The translations under genes and the position numbers were made by a program. A stretch of DNA of 33,949 bases. Source: an uncultured Opitutaceae bacterium (lineage in GTDB: Bacteria > Verrucomicrobiota > Verrucomicrobiia > Opitutales > Opitutaceae). Below, one piece after another: positions 1-9,403 of the stretch. Each line of letters starts with the position of its first letter. Position 1 is the stretch's first letter. The notes under the pieces were generated by a model that did no database searches, was not told the DNA's origin, and saw only the letters and a list, made by a program, of their open reading frames with translations. The stretch is from positions 1 through 33,949 of the forward strand of contig CAIWXW010000147.1 in assembly GCA_903916755.1 (NCBI GenBank). The letters are read 5' to 3'.

Positions 1-509
1 ATGCGCTTGGGGCCGAAGACCGGCCCCCAGGTCGGCATGCCCTTGGCCGGAACGCCATTGGTGACCGTCTGGATGATCTCGGTCGGACGCCCGCCGTGGA
101 TCCAGACTTGGTCGGTGAGATCGACGCCCACCGCGGTCGGGTTCTCGGACTTGCCGCGCAGACTGGACAGGTGGCAGCTGGCGCAGATCGAATTGAAGGT
201 GGCCCTCCCCGCCTCCACGAACTGGGGGTTGCGGCTCATGCGCCACAGGGTGGCGTCGTCCAGATGGGTGGCGGCCACCGCGCTCAGCTTCTGGGTCTCA
301 ATCCGCTGGAGGGCGACCGCCAGCTGCTGCGGGCCGTTGCGGCCCTCGTGCCACGACTCGAAATACGACCAGTAACCGATCCAGAAGAGGATCGCGCCGT
401 AGAGCGTGAAGAGCCACCAGTTCGGCAGCCGCTTGTCGAATTCGCGGATGCCGTCGTAGGTGTGCGGCCGGAGGGGATCTTCAGTGGGAGGGGTCGGCGG
501 GGGATTCAC
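1..509 (-). CDS. ccoP: cbb3-type cytochrome c oxidase subunit III (CcoP), partial
   Basis: Membrane-anchored cytochrome c subunit that passes electrons from soluble cytochromes c to the CcoO/CcoN core of the cbb3 oxidase. The visible 169 residues contain the typical CcoP opening (YDGIREFDKRLPNWW, about residues 18-32), one transmembrane segment (about 31-49) and one heme c site, CASCH, at 109-113. The following GVDLTDQVWIHGG and GMPTWGPVFGP stretches are family-typical. The reading frame is open at the left edge, so any second heme lies outside the window. No ATG is available before the conserved opening. I chose the GTG at 509, which overlaps the end of ccoQ by 29 bases; no Shine-Dalgarno is obvious. 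Last visible gene of the cco operon. Confidence 0.9.
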   Translation of the reverse strand, partial: MNPPPTPPTEDPLRPHTYDGIREFDKRLPNWWLFTLYGAILFWIGYWSYFESWHEGRNGPQQLAVALQRIETQKLSAVAATHLDDATLWRMSRNPQFVEAGRATFNSICASCHLSSLRGKSENPTAVGVDLTDQVWIHGGRPTEIIQTVTNGVPAKGMPTWGPVFGPKR

Positions 510-681
510 GGGTGGCGGGAGGAGTGGGTGCGGCAAACGGCAGGTCGCCCAGGCGCCGGATGTCGGCTGGACGCAGGCGCAGGGTTCGCAGGCTGATGGT
601 GAGGTAGATCACCGCGGCCACCACGAAGGCGACCAGGGTGAAGGCCGAGGCTGAGTGCTCGAAGATGACGCGGGTGAACAT
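481..681 (-). CDS. ccoQ: CcoQ-like small subunit of cbb3 oxidase
   Basis: A 66-residue protein with a single N-terminal transmembrane helix (about residues 10-32) and a hydrophilic, proline-rich tail. Its size and its position between ccoNO and ccoP are those of CcoQ/FixQ, which stabilises the cbb3 complex. Sequence conservation in this family is weak, so the call rests mainly on position and topology. It starts 21 bases after the ccoNO stop codon. Confidence 0.75.
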   Translation of the reverse strand: MFTRVIFEHSASAFTLVAFVVAAVIYLTISLRTLRLRPADIRRLGDLPFAAPTPPATRESPADPSH

Positions 682-702
682 GGCGGAATGGGAGGCAGGG
701 CC

Positions 703-3047
<2,345 letters not shown>

Positions 3048-3048
<1 letters not shown>

Positions 3049-3227
3049 CACAGGGCGGGAGGCTCGGTCGGGCGGCCGGCGGAGGCGCGTCCCTCCGGGG
3101 CGAGCGGCAGCAGTGAGTCGCGCTCGGCGCTGCTATGCCGGCTCCGATTCCGTTCGCCGATGAAGCAGACGACGAAGGTGAAAACGAGCAGGAGGCTGAT
3201 GATGAGGGTGAGCGGTACGACCGGCAT
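3048..3227 (-). CDS. ccoS: cbb3 oxidase assembly protein CcoS
   Basis: A 59-residue single-span membrane protein starting MPVVPLTLIISLLLVF, with a hydrophilic C-terminus containing GERNRSRH. CcoS proteins are this size and are needed to insert cofactors into the cbb3 oxidase. It lies directly upstream of ccoNO and shares a base with its start codon. A longer frame begins at 3290, but that start lies upstream of the predicted transcription start (about 3248). The ATG at 3227 leaves a leader of about 20 bases and is preferred. ccoS is more often downstream, next to ccoI; here it leads the operon. Confidence 0.8.
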
Positions 3228-3254
3228 CTCGGGAAGGATGGAATTCACCCGGAC

Positions 3255-3317
3255 AGGATACCGTGGCGCGGCCGGACCGTCTCCGCACACGTTGCCGGAC
3301 GCCGCGCATTTCTTGCC
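3255..3317 (-). promoter_or_regulatory. Promoter of ccoS-ccoNOQP with tandem 21-bp boxes
   Basis: Read on the minus strand: box 1 GGCAAG (3317-3312) with GCGCGG after 4 bp; box 2 GGCAAC (3296-3291), exactly 21 bp later, with GCGGAG after 4 bp; then -10 TATCCT (3260-3255), 36 bp after the start of box 2. The -35 position reads GAGACG, far from TTGACA, which suggests activator dependence. The same layout recurs at nine other promoters in this window. Seen in sequence; function inferred. Confidence 0.7.
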
Positions 3318-3337
3318 GCGGCGCGCTGGGCGGCTAA

Positions 3338-3883
3338 TCAGCCGGCCCGCGGCGTCCCGGCGGGCGCGAAGGCCATCACGATGACGCCGAGATAGTTGGC
3401 GGCGGTCATGGGATCGACGTCCGGCTTCTGCACATTCAGGCCGCGCGTGGTCCAGCCGTCGGCCTGGAGCCGCACAAGGTAGTGCGCGACCCGGAGGCCG
3501 TCGGCCCGGCGAAAGACGGCCGTCATGCCCTCTTTGAGCGTGGCATACGGGATCGGCTCGACCACCAGGAGCGTGCCCGGAAGGTAAAGCGGCATCATGC
3601 CGACGTCATCGCCGCGCATGACGAGGGCGTTCGGGCGCAGACTCGCGTAGTACTCGGCGGCGGCGAGGATCTTGTCCCGCGGGAGCACGACGGCGAGGGG
3701 CGAAAGGGCGACATAGACCCGCTGGGCCGGATCCTCCCGGCTGCACCCGCTCGGCCAGCCGCCGCACAGGATGACCAGGACGAGCACGGGAACCGTGACA
3801 AACCAGAAGAGCAGGCGCTTGGCCCGGGGATCATTCCCCTGCTGGTTCCCGGGCGCGGGGCTGAATGGCAAGGTCCGGTTCAT
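3338..3883 (-). CDS. Membrane-anchored S24/S26 peptidase-like protein lacking the catalytic serine
   Basis: A 181-residue protein with one N-terminal transmembrane helix (about 23-41) and a C-terminal part resembling signal peptidase/LexA-type serine peptidases. Where the family has GxSMxP followed by PGD, this protein reads VGMMPLYLPG (94-103), with Gly95 in place of the nucleophilic serine. It retains LKEGM, a histidine in VAHYLV (H134; a histidine serves in Sec11-type signal peptidases), and RGLN and NYLGVI near the end. It is therefore probably not a peptidase, and its true role is unknown. It lies upstream of ccoS in the same direction with its own predicted promoter, and could help oxidase assembly. 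The family resemblance is moderate; absence of the serine is read directly. Confidence 0.6.
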   Translation of the reverse strand: MNRTLPFSPAPGNQQGNDPRAKRLLFWFVTVPVLVLVILCGGWPSGCSREDPAQRVYVALSPLAVVLPRDKILAAAEYYASLRPNALVMRGDDVGMMPLYLPGTLLVVEPIPYATLKEGMTAVFRRADGLRVAHYLVRLQADGWTTRGLNVQKPDVDPMTAANYLGVIVMAFAPAGTPRAG

Positions 3884-3888
3884 GCCGC

Positions 3889-3951
3889 ACCTTACCCCTT
3901 CCCCTCCCCCTCCGCTCCGCGCTTCTTGGCGAAGATGGAGGGTCTATTGGT
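3889..3951 (-). promoter_or_regulatory. Promoter upstream of the S24/S26-like gene and cco operon
   Basis: Minus strand: weak box 1 ACCAAT (3951-3946), box 2 GCCAAG (3930-3925) followed after 4 bp by GCGGAG, then -10 TAAGGT (3894-3889), exactly 36 bp after the start of box 2. Only 5 bases separate the -10 from the ATG at 3883, so the transcript may be leaderless. The upstream end overlaps the last codons of the NarL-type regulator gene. Confidence 0.6.
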
Positions 3952-4645
3952 CCGAACCCTCGGTTTCGACCCAGCGGACCGCGTGCCGGACGAGCGCCGT
4001 CACCTCGCTCAGCCCCAGCTTCTCCTTGATGTGGCCGCGGTGGACGTCGACCGTCTTGGGGCTGAGATGGAGCTGGGCGGCGATCTCGCGCGTGCTCTTC
4101 CCCTGCCCGATCAGCCGGAAAACCTCGAACTCCCGGTCGGTCAGGGTCTGGATCGGCGAGGTCGACGCGCGCGGCTTTCGCTGCGACAGGTTCTCGAGAA
4201 TCTTGGCCGACAGCTGGGGGCTCACGTAGATCTCGCCGCGCAGCACCTGGCGGATCGCCAGCAGCAGGTTCTCGCCGCCCGCCTCCTTCATGATGTAGCC
4301 GCGGGCACCCGCCCGCAGCAGACGCTCGGCGTAGATTCCCTCGTCGTGCATCGACACGACCAGGATCGCCAGCTTGGGATGGGACGCGCGCAGATCCTTG
4401 ATGAACTCGATGCCGCTGCGTCCGGGCATCGTGAGATCAGTCAAGACCAGGTTGACCGAGGTCTTGCCCAGAAGCGTCTTGGCCGCGGCCGGATCCCCCG
4501 CCTCCCCGCAGACCATCAGGTCGGCCTGGCGGTCGATCAGCTGGGCCAGGCCGGCCCGCATGAAGGGATGGTCGTCGACCACCAGGATGCGATACTTTGC
4601 CGGGGCCGGAAGGGGCGCCGGGGGGCGGAGGCGGACCGGTTTCAT
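3944..4645 (-). CDS. NarL/FixJ-type response regulator
   Basis: Receiver domain plus LuxR-type helix-turn-helix, about 233 residues. The receiver starts near ILVVDDHPFMRAG, with acidic pair D24/D25, phosphoacceptor D70 in VLTDLTMPG and the switch lysine in GYIMKEAG. The DNA-binding domain is near the C-terminus (LTDREFEVFRLIGQGKSTRE, then LSPKTVDVHRGHIKEKL). The start codon overlaps the stop of the upstream kinase gene (ATGA); ATG at 4654 is an alternative. The partner is almost certainly the HisKA_3 kinase next door, since that kinase class normally pairs with NarL-type regulators. It is a candidate for the factor acting on the repeated promoter boxes in this window, but nothing in the sequence proves it. 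Confidence 0.92.
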   Translation of the reverse strand: MKPVRLRPPAPLPAPAKYRILVVDDHPFMRAGLAQLIDRQADLMVCGEAGDPAAAKTLLGKTSVNLVLTDLTMPGRSGIEFIKDLRASHPKLAILVVSMHDEGIYAERLLRAGARGYIMKEAGGENLLLAIRQVLRGEIYVSPQLSAKILENLSQRKPRASTSPIQTLTDREFEVFRLIGQGKSTREIAAQLHLSPKTVDVHRGHIKEKLGLSEVTALVRHAVRWVETEGSDQ

Positions 4646-5694
4646 TTTGGCCATGGCAGGAGGCAGGTGACGGTGACACCCTGGTCGCGGGTCGATGTGA
4701 TGGCCAGCTTGGCCCCGATCATCCGGGCGCGGTGGTCCATCACCCCCAGTCCCATCCCCCGCCCCTTGGTTTTCGGCAGGCCGCGGCCGTCGTCGGAAAT
4801 CTGGAGTTGGAGCGCCGCTCCGCGGCGTCCCAGGCGCACGACCACGGACCGGGCGTGCGCGTGCTTCAGCGCATTGTTGATCGCCTCCTGGCCGATTCGA
4901 TAGAGGTGGCCGGCCACGGCCCGGTCCGCGATGAGAATGGGGCCCGCGCACTCCAGCCGGCACTTGATCCGGCCCACGGCATTGGTCCGCTCGATCAATT
5001 CCATCAGCCCGGTCCGGAGAGCGTCGGGGTCGTCGCTTACGGGCACCAGCCCCCGCGCGAGCATCCGGGTCTGGCCGACCGCCTCGCGCAGCAATTTGGA
5101 CATTTGGCTCAGGCGGGTCGCGAGCCCGGGATGAACGGCGGACGCCTCCTCCTGCAGGCCGGCGCAGAGGAGCTCAATCGCGGTCAGCTGCTGGCCCAGG
5201 CCATCGTGCAGGTCCTCGCCGATCCGCCGCTGCTCGCGTTCCGTGGTGTGGAGAATTTCCGCCTCGAGCCGCCGCTGCTCGAGCTGCGCGGCCGCGAGCA
5301 CCTTCTCCTTCTCGATCGTGGCGAGAGCCTGGCGCACGACGCCGGGCAGCAGGTCGAGCAGCCCCATGTCCTTCATGACATAGTCGAGCGCCCCCTGCTT
5401 CATGACCGCGGCGGTGGCCTTGGCGTCGCCCTGGCCGGTGATGACGACAAACGGGACCGGCGCCGCGCGCTCCCGCAGCCGCTCCAGCAGCGCGTTGCCC
5501 CCGACTTCCTTCATCTTCAGGTCGAGCAGCATCAGGTCGGGCCGGTGGCCCTCCAGCCAGCGGAGCGCGGCGGCGCCCGACGGGGCGGTCGCGACCGTGA
5601 ACCCCTCCGCGCGCAGCGTCTCGGCGATGAGGATCAGGATGCCCTCGTCATCATCGACGGCGAGAATCTGGACGGCTTTGTCGGCGGGGCGCAC
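4642..5694 (-). CDS. Receiver-HisKA_3 hybrid histidine kinase
   Basis: A 350-residue cytosolic protein with no membrane segment. An N-terminal receiver domain (acidic patch D14-D16, phosphoacceptor D58 in LMLLDLKM, lysine in DYVMKD) is followed by a coiled linker, a HisKA_3 dimerisation domain with the phosphorylated histidine H163 in EDLHDGLGQQL, and an HATPase_c domain (N box EAINNALKHAHA; G boxes DDGRGLP and GMGLGVMDHRARMIG). A receiver ahead of a NarL-type kinase suggests that its activity is set by phosphorylation from another kinase, probably the PAS kinase in the same operon. It overlaps the downstream NarL-type regulator gene by 4 bases and lies 12 bases after the single-domain regulator. 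Confidence 0.9.
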   Translation of the reverse strand: MRPADKAVQILAVDDDEGILILIAETLRAEGFTVATAPSGAAALRWLEGHRPDLMLLDLKMKEVGGNALLERLRERAAPVPFVVITGQGDAKATAAVMKQGALDYVMKDMGLLDLLPGVVRQALATIEKEKVLAAAQLEQRRLEAEILHTTEREQRRIGEDLHDGLGQQLTAIELLCAGLQEEASAVHPGLATRLSQMSKLLREAVGQTRMLARGLVPVSDDPDALRTGLMELIERTNAVGRIKCRLECAGPILIADRAVAGHLYRIGQEAINNALKHAHARSVVVRLGRRGAALQLQISDDGRGLPKTKGRGMGLGVMDHRARMIGAKLAITSTRDQGVTVTCLLPWPK

Positions 5695-5706
5695 CGGCGG
5701 GCCAGA

Positions 5707-6153
5707 TCAGGACGCGGCCACCGCGGGCATCTGCATGAGCGAAATGAACATTCCCAGACGCCGGATGGCTTCCGCGAAGCGCTCATAGTCCACGGGCTTC
5801 TGGATATAGACGCTGCAGCCCAGCTGATGGCAGCGCTCGACCTCGCGGGTGTCATCAGTGGTGGTCAGCATGATGATCGGCAGCTTGCGCAGCTCGGGAT
5901 CGAGCTTGAGCCGGCGCAGGACCTCGATGCCGTCGACCTTGGGCATCCGGATGTCGAGGAGGATGAGATAGATTCGCCCGCCTTCCATGCTCGGATTCGG
6001 GCCGGACTTGAAAAAGAAATCGAGGATCGCCTGGCCGTCGCGAAAATGCCGCACCTCGTTGTTCAGGCCGCCGGCGGCCAGGTTTTCCCGCACCAATATG
6101 GCGTGGCCCTCGTCGTCGTCTACGATCAGGATGATGGGGGCGTACTTCTTCAT
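5707..6153 (-). CDS. Single-domain response regulator (CheY/Rcp1-like)
   Basis: A 148-residue stand-alone receiver with acidic residues D12-D14, phosphoacceptor D67 in YLILLDIRMPK, the TTTDD stretch and the switch lysine in YIQKPVD. The insertion near residues 47-60 and the DFFFKSG segment resemble the Rcp1 family that partners phytochrome-like kinases. With no output domain, it most likely shuttles phosphoryl groups between the PAS kinase just upstream (4-base ATGA overlap) and the receiver-kinase just downstream. Confidence 0.9.
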   Translation of the reverse strand: MKKYAPIILIVDDDEGHAILVRENLAAGGLNNEVRHFRDGQAILDFFFKSGPNPSMEGGRIYLILLDIRMPKVDGIEVLRRLKLDPELRKLPIIMLTTTDDTREVERCHQLGCSVYIQKPVDYERFAEAIRRLGMFISLMQMPAVAAS

Positions 6154-7415
6154 GGCGGGCTGGAGCTGGAATCTCCGGCCTTGGGCAACGCTAGGTGGAA
6201 AGTGGAGCCGACTCCCACCTGGCTCTCAACCCAAATCTTGCCCCTCTGCCGCTCGAGGAGGCGTTGGGCAATGGCGAGACCTAATCCCTCGCCCGGCGTC
6301 GCTTCAGGATCGAGCTTGTGGAAGATTTCGAATATCTTCGCCTGGTGCTCAGGCGCGATCCCGATGCCATTGTCGGCCACGGTGTAGATCGCTTGCTCCG
6401 CATCGATCCGTCCGCTGACCGTGATGCGCAACGGCCTACTGGAATCCCGGTACTTGACGGCATTGTCGATCAGGTTGGCGATGACCTGGTTGATATGGAC
6501 CCGGTCGCCGAGACAACTGGGCAGCGGCTGCACGATGACTTCGGCCTCGGCCTGGGTCAGCTGGAACTTCATGGCGGCCAGGATTTCTGCGACGATGGCG
6601 TTCACGTCCAGGGTGGCGATCGTGACCGAAACATGGCCCAGGCGGGAATACCGCAGGATGCCGGCCAGCAGCATCTCCATCTTGTTGGCACCGGCATTGA
6701 TGAATCGCAGGGCCTGCGGGATGGCGACATCGAGCGGCGCCTTGAGCTCGGTGGCCGGCACGGGCTTGCCGTCGGCGGTTTTGAGCACGCGGATGATCTG
6801 GTCACAGGCGCGCGCCAGCTGGCGGCTGAACCCCTGCACGTTCACCAGGGGCGAGCGCAGGTCATGCGAGATCGTATAGACAATGGCCTCGAGCTCCTTG
6901 TTCTTGGCCGCGAGGTCGGAGGTCGAGCGCTGCAGCTCCGCTTCATTGGCCTTGCGCTGGGTCACGTCGGTGCGGATCGCCACATACTGCAGCGGCCGGC
7001 CCGCCGGGTTGAGCCGGGGAAAGATCGTGGTTTCCACCCAATAGAGGGAGCCGTCCTTGGCCCGATTTTGGATCTCGCCATGCCAGACCCGGCCGTGCCC
7101 GATGGTGGCCCAGAGGTTGCGGAAGAATTCCTTGCCGTGGCGCCGCGAATTGATGATCCGGTGGTCCTTCCCGATCAGCTCCTCGCGGGAGTACTGCGAG
7201 ATGGCGCAGAACTTGTCGTTGACATAGGTGATCTTGCCGGCGGCGTCGGTGATCGCGACGATCGAATGCTCGTCGAGCGCCGCCTTGATGTCCCGCAGCT
7301 CCCGGACGGCGGACTCGGGCAGGAGCAGGCCTTTCTTGGGCCGGGCCGCCGGCTTCCGGCGCGGCGCGGGACGGGCGCGGCTGGATTTAGGCGGGGTCTT
7401 TTCTTTCCGGGGCAC
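6150..7415 (-). CDS. PAS-domain sensor histidine kinase
   Basis: A 421-residue soluble kinase. A basic, low-complexity N-terminus (1-30) precedes a PAS domain (about 40-155) of the type reading RHGKEFFRNLW, VWHGEIQNRAKDG, YWVETTI, and then a HisKA domain with H184 in ISHDLRSPL. The HATPase_c domain follows (NLIDNAVKYRD, ADNGIGIAPE, EGLGLAIAQRLLE). This PAS subtype resembles the flavin-binding Aer/NifL group, so redox or oxygen sensing is plausible but unproven. There is no transmembrane segment. The start is GTG at 7415. A -10-like TAGAAT lies only 7 bases upstream, so the transcript may be leaderless. First gene of the four-gene relay operon. Confidence 0.9.
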   Translation of the reverse strand: MPRKEKTPPKSSRARPAPRRKPAARPKKGLLLPESAVRELRDIKAALDEHSIVAITDAAGKITYVNDKFCAISQYSREELIGKDHRIINSRRHGKEFFRNLWATIGHGRVWHGEIQNRAKDGSLYWVETTIFPRLNPAGRPLQYVAIRTDVTQRKANEAELQRSTSDLAAKNKELEAIVYTISHDLRSPLVNVQGFSRQLARACDQIIRVLKTADGKPVPATELKAPLDVAIPQALRFINAGANKMEMLLAGILRYSRLGHVSVTIATLDVNAIVAEILAAMKFQLTQAEAEVIVQPLPSCLGDRVHINQVIANLIDNAVKYRDSSRPLRITVSGRIDAEQAIYTVADNGIGIAPEHQAKIFEIFHKLDPEATPGEGLGLAIAQRLLERQRGKIWVESQVGVGSTFHLALPKAGDSSSSPP

Positions 7416-7422
7416 GAGGGCG

Positions 7423-7450
7423 ATTCTAGGCGCCTAATCCCGCGCCGCAA
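7423..7450 (-). promoter_or_regulatory. Predicted promoter of the phosphorelay operon
   Basis: Minus strand: -35-like TTGCGG (7450-7445), 16-bp spacer, -10 TAGAAT (7428-7423), then 7 bases to the GTG start. It lacks the 21-bp boxes found at the respiratory promoters. Confidence 0.45.
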
Positions 7451-7467
7451 GGTCAGAGCGGATTCAT

Positions 7468-7484
7468 CTAGGGAAATTCCCTAG
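7468..7484. promoter_or_regulatory. 17-bp palindromic operator between divergent regulators
   Basis: Perfect dyad CTAGGGAA-A-TTCCCTAG in the 126-bp gap between the PAS kinase gene (minus) and the PocR-AraC gene (plus). It lies upstream of both predicted -10 elements, about 48 and 54 bp from their first bases. It could serve either direction; the binding protein is unknown. Confidence 0.55.
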
Positions 7485-7506
7485 CGAGATCGGGCTCCGG
7501 CTCCGA

Positions 7507-7535
7507 TTCACGGTCTGCGCGTCTTTTGCTATTGT
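7507..7535 (+). promoter_or_regulatory. Predicted promoter of the PocR-AraC gene
   Basis: -35-like TTCACG (7507-7512), 17-bp spacer, -10 TATTGT (7530-7535). Six bases separate the -10 from the ATG at 7542, so the start codon would be at or next to +1 (leaderless). No Shine-Dalgarno sequence precedes the ATG. Confidence 0.45.
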
Positions 7536-7541
7536 CAGCGC

Positions 7542-8513
7542 ATGCAAGCAGCCCTCGCCCTTCCGATTCCCGCCGCCGATTGCAGCAAGACCGACCGCGA
7601 CCTGATCACCCACCTGGAGAAATCCGAGATCTACCGCACCTACCAGCGCGCCTTCGAGATGACGACCGGCCTGCCCCTCTCCCTCCGCCCGGCCGGCTCC
7701 TTCCATGGGCCGCTCCACGGCTCAAAGCACGCCAATCCCTTCTGCGCCCTGCTGGCGGCCCGGAGCAAGAGCTGCTCGGCCTGCCTGCAGCTCCAGGACG
7801 CCATGGAGAAGGATCCCCAGGGGGACTACTGCACCCGGGAGTGCTTTGCCGGATTGAGTGAGTCCTCGATCCCGATCCGCCTGGGCGAGCGGATCGTGGC
7901 CTTCCTCCAGACCGGCCAGATCCTCCGGCAGAACCCGTCGGAGGCCCAGTTCGGCCGCACCATGCGCCAGCTGCGGGAGCTGGGATCGGACTATGACGAA
8001 AAGCGGCTCAAGGTTGCCTACTTCCAGACCCGGATTGTCACGCGGGCCCACTATGACTCCGTCCTGCGCCTGCTCTCGATCTTCGCGCGCCATCTTTCCG
8101 AACTCAGCAACCAGCTGATGGTGCAGGAAAGCGCCGCCGAGGCGCCGGTGGTGGCCCGGGCCCGCGCCTTCATCACCGAGCACCAGGGCGAACAGCTCTC
8201 CCTCTCCCAAGTGGCACAGGCGGTGAACATGAGCTCGTTCTACTTCTGCAAGGTGTTCAAGCGGGAGACGGGGCTCACCTTCACTGAGTTCCTCGCGCGG
8301 ATGCGCGTCGAGGCCGTCAAGAAGCTGCTCCTCAACCCGCACAAGCGCGTGAGCGAGGCCGCTTATGAAGCCGGCTTCCAGTCGCTGTCGCAGTTCAACC
8401 GCGTGTTCCGCCGGATCGTCGGGGATGCCCCCTCGGACTACCGGGACAAGCTGCACGGCGCCGAAGCGGCGCCGCGGGCGGGTCTCCCGCTCCGTCTCGT
8501 GCTCGCGAATTGA
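7542..8513 (+). CDS. PocR sensory domain / AraC-family transcriptional regulator
   Basis: A 323-residue cytosolic regulator. The N-terminal half (about 25-185) is a PocR-type ligand-binding domain with conserved cysteines in CSACLQLQ and CTREC and the IPIRLGERIVAFLQTGQ segment; related domains bind small hydrocarbons. The C-terminal third (about 205-305) is an AraC-type double helix-turn-helix (LSLSQVAQAVNMSSFYFCKVFKRETG, shown here only as a landmark: VNMSSFYFCKVFK, then EAAYEAGFQSLSQFNRVFRR). It diverges from the phosphorelay operon across a 17-bp palindrome and may regulate itself and that operon. The four or more cysteines of the sensory half could bind metal or sense redox state, but this is not shown. 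Confidence 0.88.
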   Translation: MQAALALPIPAADCSKTDRDLITHLEKSEIYRTYQRAFEMTTGLPLSLRPAGSFHGPLHGSKHANPFCALLAARSKSCSACLQLQDAMEKDPQGDYCTRECFAGLSESSIPIRLGERIVAFLQTGQILRQNPSEAQFGRTMRQLRELGSDYDEKRLKVAYFQTRIVTRAHYDSVLRLLSIFARHLSELSNQLMVQESAAEAPVVARARAFITEHQGEQLSLSQVAQAVNMSSFYFCKVFKRETGLTFTEFLARMRVEAVKKLLLNPHKRVSEAAYEAGFQSLSQFNRVFRRIVGDAPSDYRDKLHGAEAAPRAGLPLRLVLAN

Positions 8514-8535
8514 CGGGCCGCGCCGGCCGCTGGCC

Positions 8536-8598
8536 GGCAACGCAGGCGCGAAGAATGGCAAGGGATGCGGAGCGCGGGCGCGGGTCTGCGGTTACGTT
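8536..8598 (+). promoter_or_regulatory. Promoter of the DUF2934 gene with tandem 21-bp boxes
   Basis: Box 1 GGCAAC (8536-8541) with GCGCGA after 4 bp; box 2 GGCAAG (8557-8562) with GCGGAG after 4 bp; -10 TACGTT (8593-8598), 36 bp after the start of box 2. The 13-mer GGCAAGGGATGCG here is identical to that at the hydrogenase promoter. Confidence 0.65.
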
Positions 8599-8611
8599 TC
8601 CGAGGTGATTG

Positions 8612-8899
8612 ATGTGCAAAAAATTCACCCCTCGAAATCCCATGAAAACGAATCTCATACCCACGGCGACCCCGGTTGCCCCGTCCGAGGCTGATATCCG
8701 CGATTTCGCCTATCATCTCTATGTCCAAGGCGGCTCGATCCCGGGGCGCGACCTGGAAGATTGGCTGGAGGCGGAGGCTTGCCTGCGCGCCTGCATCCCC
8801 GCGGCTCAGTCCCAGGGTCGCCTCCACCACCATCTGCGGCGGATGGGGCGGGCGTTGCCCGCCGCGGGAGCCAGCGACCGGAAGGTTCCGCGCCGCTGA
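8612..8899 (+). CDS. DUF2934 domain protein
   Basis: A 95-residue basic protein whose middle (SEADIRDFAYHLYVQGG and then GRDLEDWLEAEACL) is the DUF2934 signature, a short helical motif of unknown function common in bacterial stress-related genes. The C-terminus is rich in Arg and His. I chose ATG 8612, preceded by GAGGTG; the adjacent TTG 8609 and the ATG at 8642 are alternatives. It has the shared respiratory-type promoter, implying regulation together with the oxidase and hydrogenase. Its function is unknown. Confidence 0.75.
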   Translation: MCKKFTPRNPMKTNLIPTATPVAPSEADIRDFAYHLYVQGGSIPGRDLEDWLEAEACLRACIPAAQSQGRLHHHLRRMGRALPAAGASDRKVPRR

Positions 8900-8908
8900 T
8901 AGGGGCTT

Positions 8909-8930
8909 GGCCTCCGGCCGGCCGGAGGCC
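8909..8930. terminator. 22-bp GC-rich palindrome between convergent genes
   Basis: Perfect inverted repeat with 11-base arms (GGCCTCCGGCC and its complement) in the 44-bp gap between the DUF2934 gene (plus) and the cytochrome c gene (minus). No T run follows on either side, so it is at best an atypical bidirectional terminator. Confidence 0.5.
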
Positions 8931-8943
8931 GGGCCGCTCGCCT

Positions 8944-9276
8944 TTATTTGGCGAGCGTGCGCACGTAGGCGACCAGCGTCTTGATCTCGTCGTCGGAGAG
9001 CTTGTCGCTGAACGGCTTCATCTTGTCCTTGCCGTCGGCGTCCTTGAAGCCCTCCTTCACGGCCTTGAAGGCCTGGTCGTCGCTGAAGGTTTTGAGGTAG
9101 GCAGCGTCGGTCAGATCCTTGGCATGGAGCAGCCGGCCGGCCTTGGTATGGCCGGCGCCGTCGGCGCCATGGCAGGAAGCGCAGTTCTTGGCCCAAGTGT
9201 CGGGGGCGTCGGCGTGGGCGGCGACGGCGGCCGTCAGCAGGCAGGCAACGGAGGCGAGGACGGAATAGGATTTCAT
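8944..9276 (-). CDS. Small periplasmic monoheme cytochrome c
   Basis: A 110-residue class I cytochrome c. Signal peptide about 1-22; heme motif CASCH at 32-36; GADGAGHTKAGR follows; the likely axial methionine is M86 in DGKDKMKPF; the ending LVAYVRTLAK is a typical C-terminal helix. It resembles the cytochrome c at 30563-30910 closely enough to be a paralogue. It probably shuttles electrons between quinol-oxidising complexes and the cbb3 oxidase. It is transcribed alone from a promoter of the shared type; the transcript has a predicted leader of about 42 bases. Confidence 0.92.
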   Translation of the reverse strand: MKSYSVLASVACLLTAAVAAHADAPDTWAKNCASCHGADGAGHTKAGRLLHAKDLTDAAYLKTFSDDQAFKAVKEGFKDADGKDKMKPFSDKLSDDEIKTLVAYVRTLAK

Positions 9277-9324
9277 GGTGGAATCGGGTTCGAGGCGGAG
9301 CCGCAGAAAGGGCGGGACGCGGCA

Positions 9325-9387
9325 ATAATGCCATGGATGGCGGCGGGGCGCTCACCGGAACTTGCCATTCACTGCGCATCCCTTGGC
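9325..9387 (-). promoter_or_regulatory. Promoter of the small cytochrome c gene with tandem 21-bp boxes
   Basis: Minus strand: box 1 GCCAAG (9387-9382) with GCGCAG after 4 bp; box 2 GGCAAG (9366-9361) with GGTGAG after 4 bp; -10 CATTAT (9330-9325), 36 bp after the start of box 2. Box 1 faces box 1 of the divergent PatZ-like gene, and together they form a perfect 10-bp inverted repeat with an 8-bp spacer (9382-9409). Confidence 0.65.
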
Positions 9388-9403
9388 GGGTGCATTAGAA
9401 CCC

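Noticed and set aside
8909-8930. The 22-bp palindrome as a typical intrinsic terminator.
   Set aside because: No T run follows the stem on either strand; it is kept only as a possible atypical terminator.
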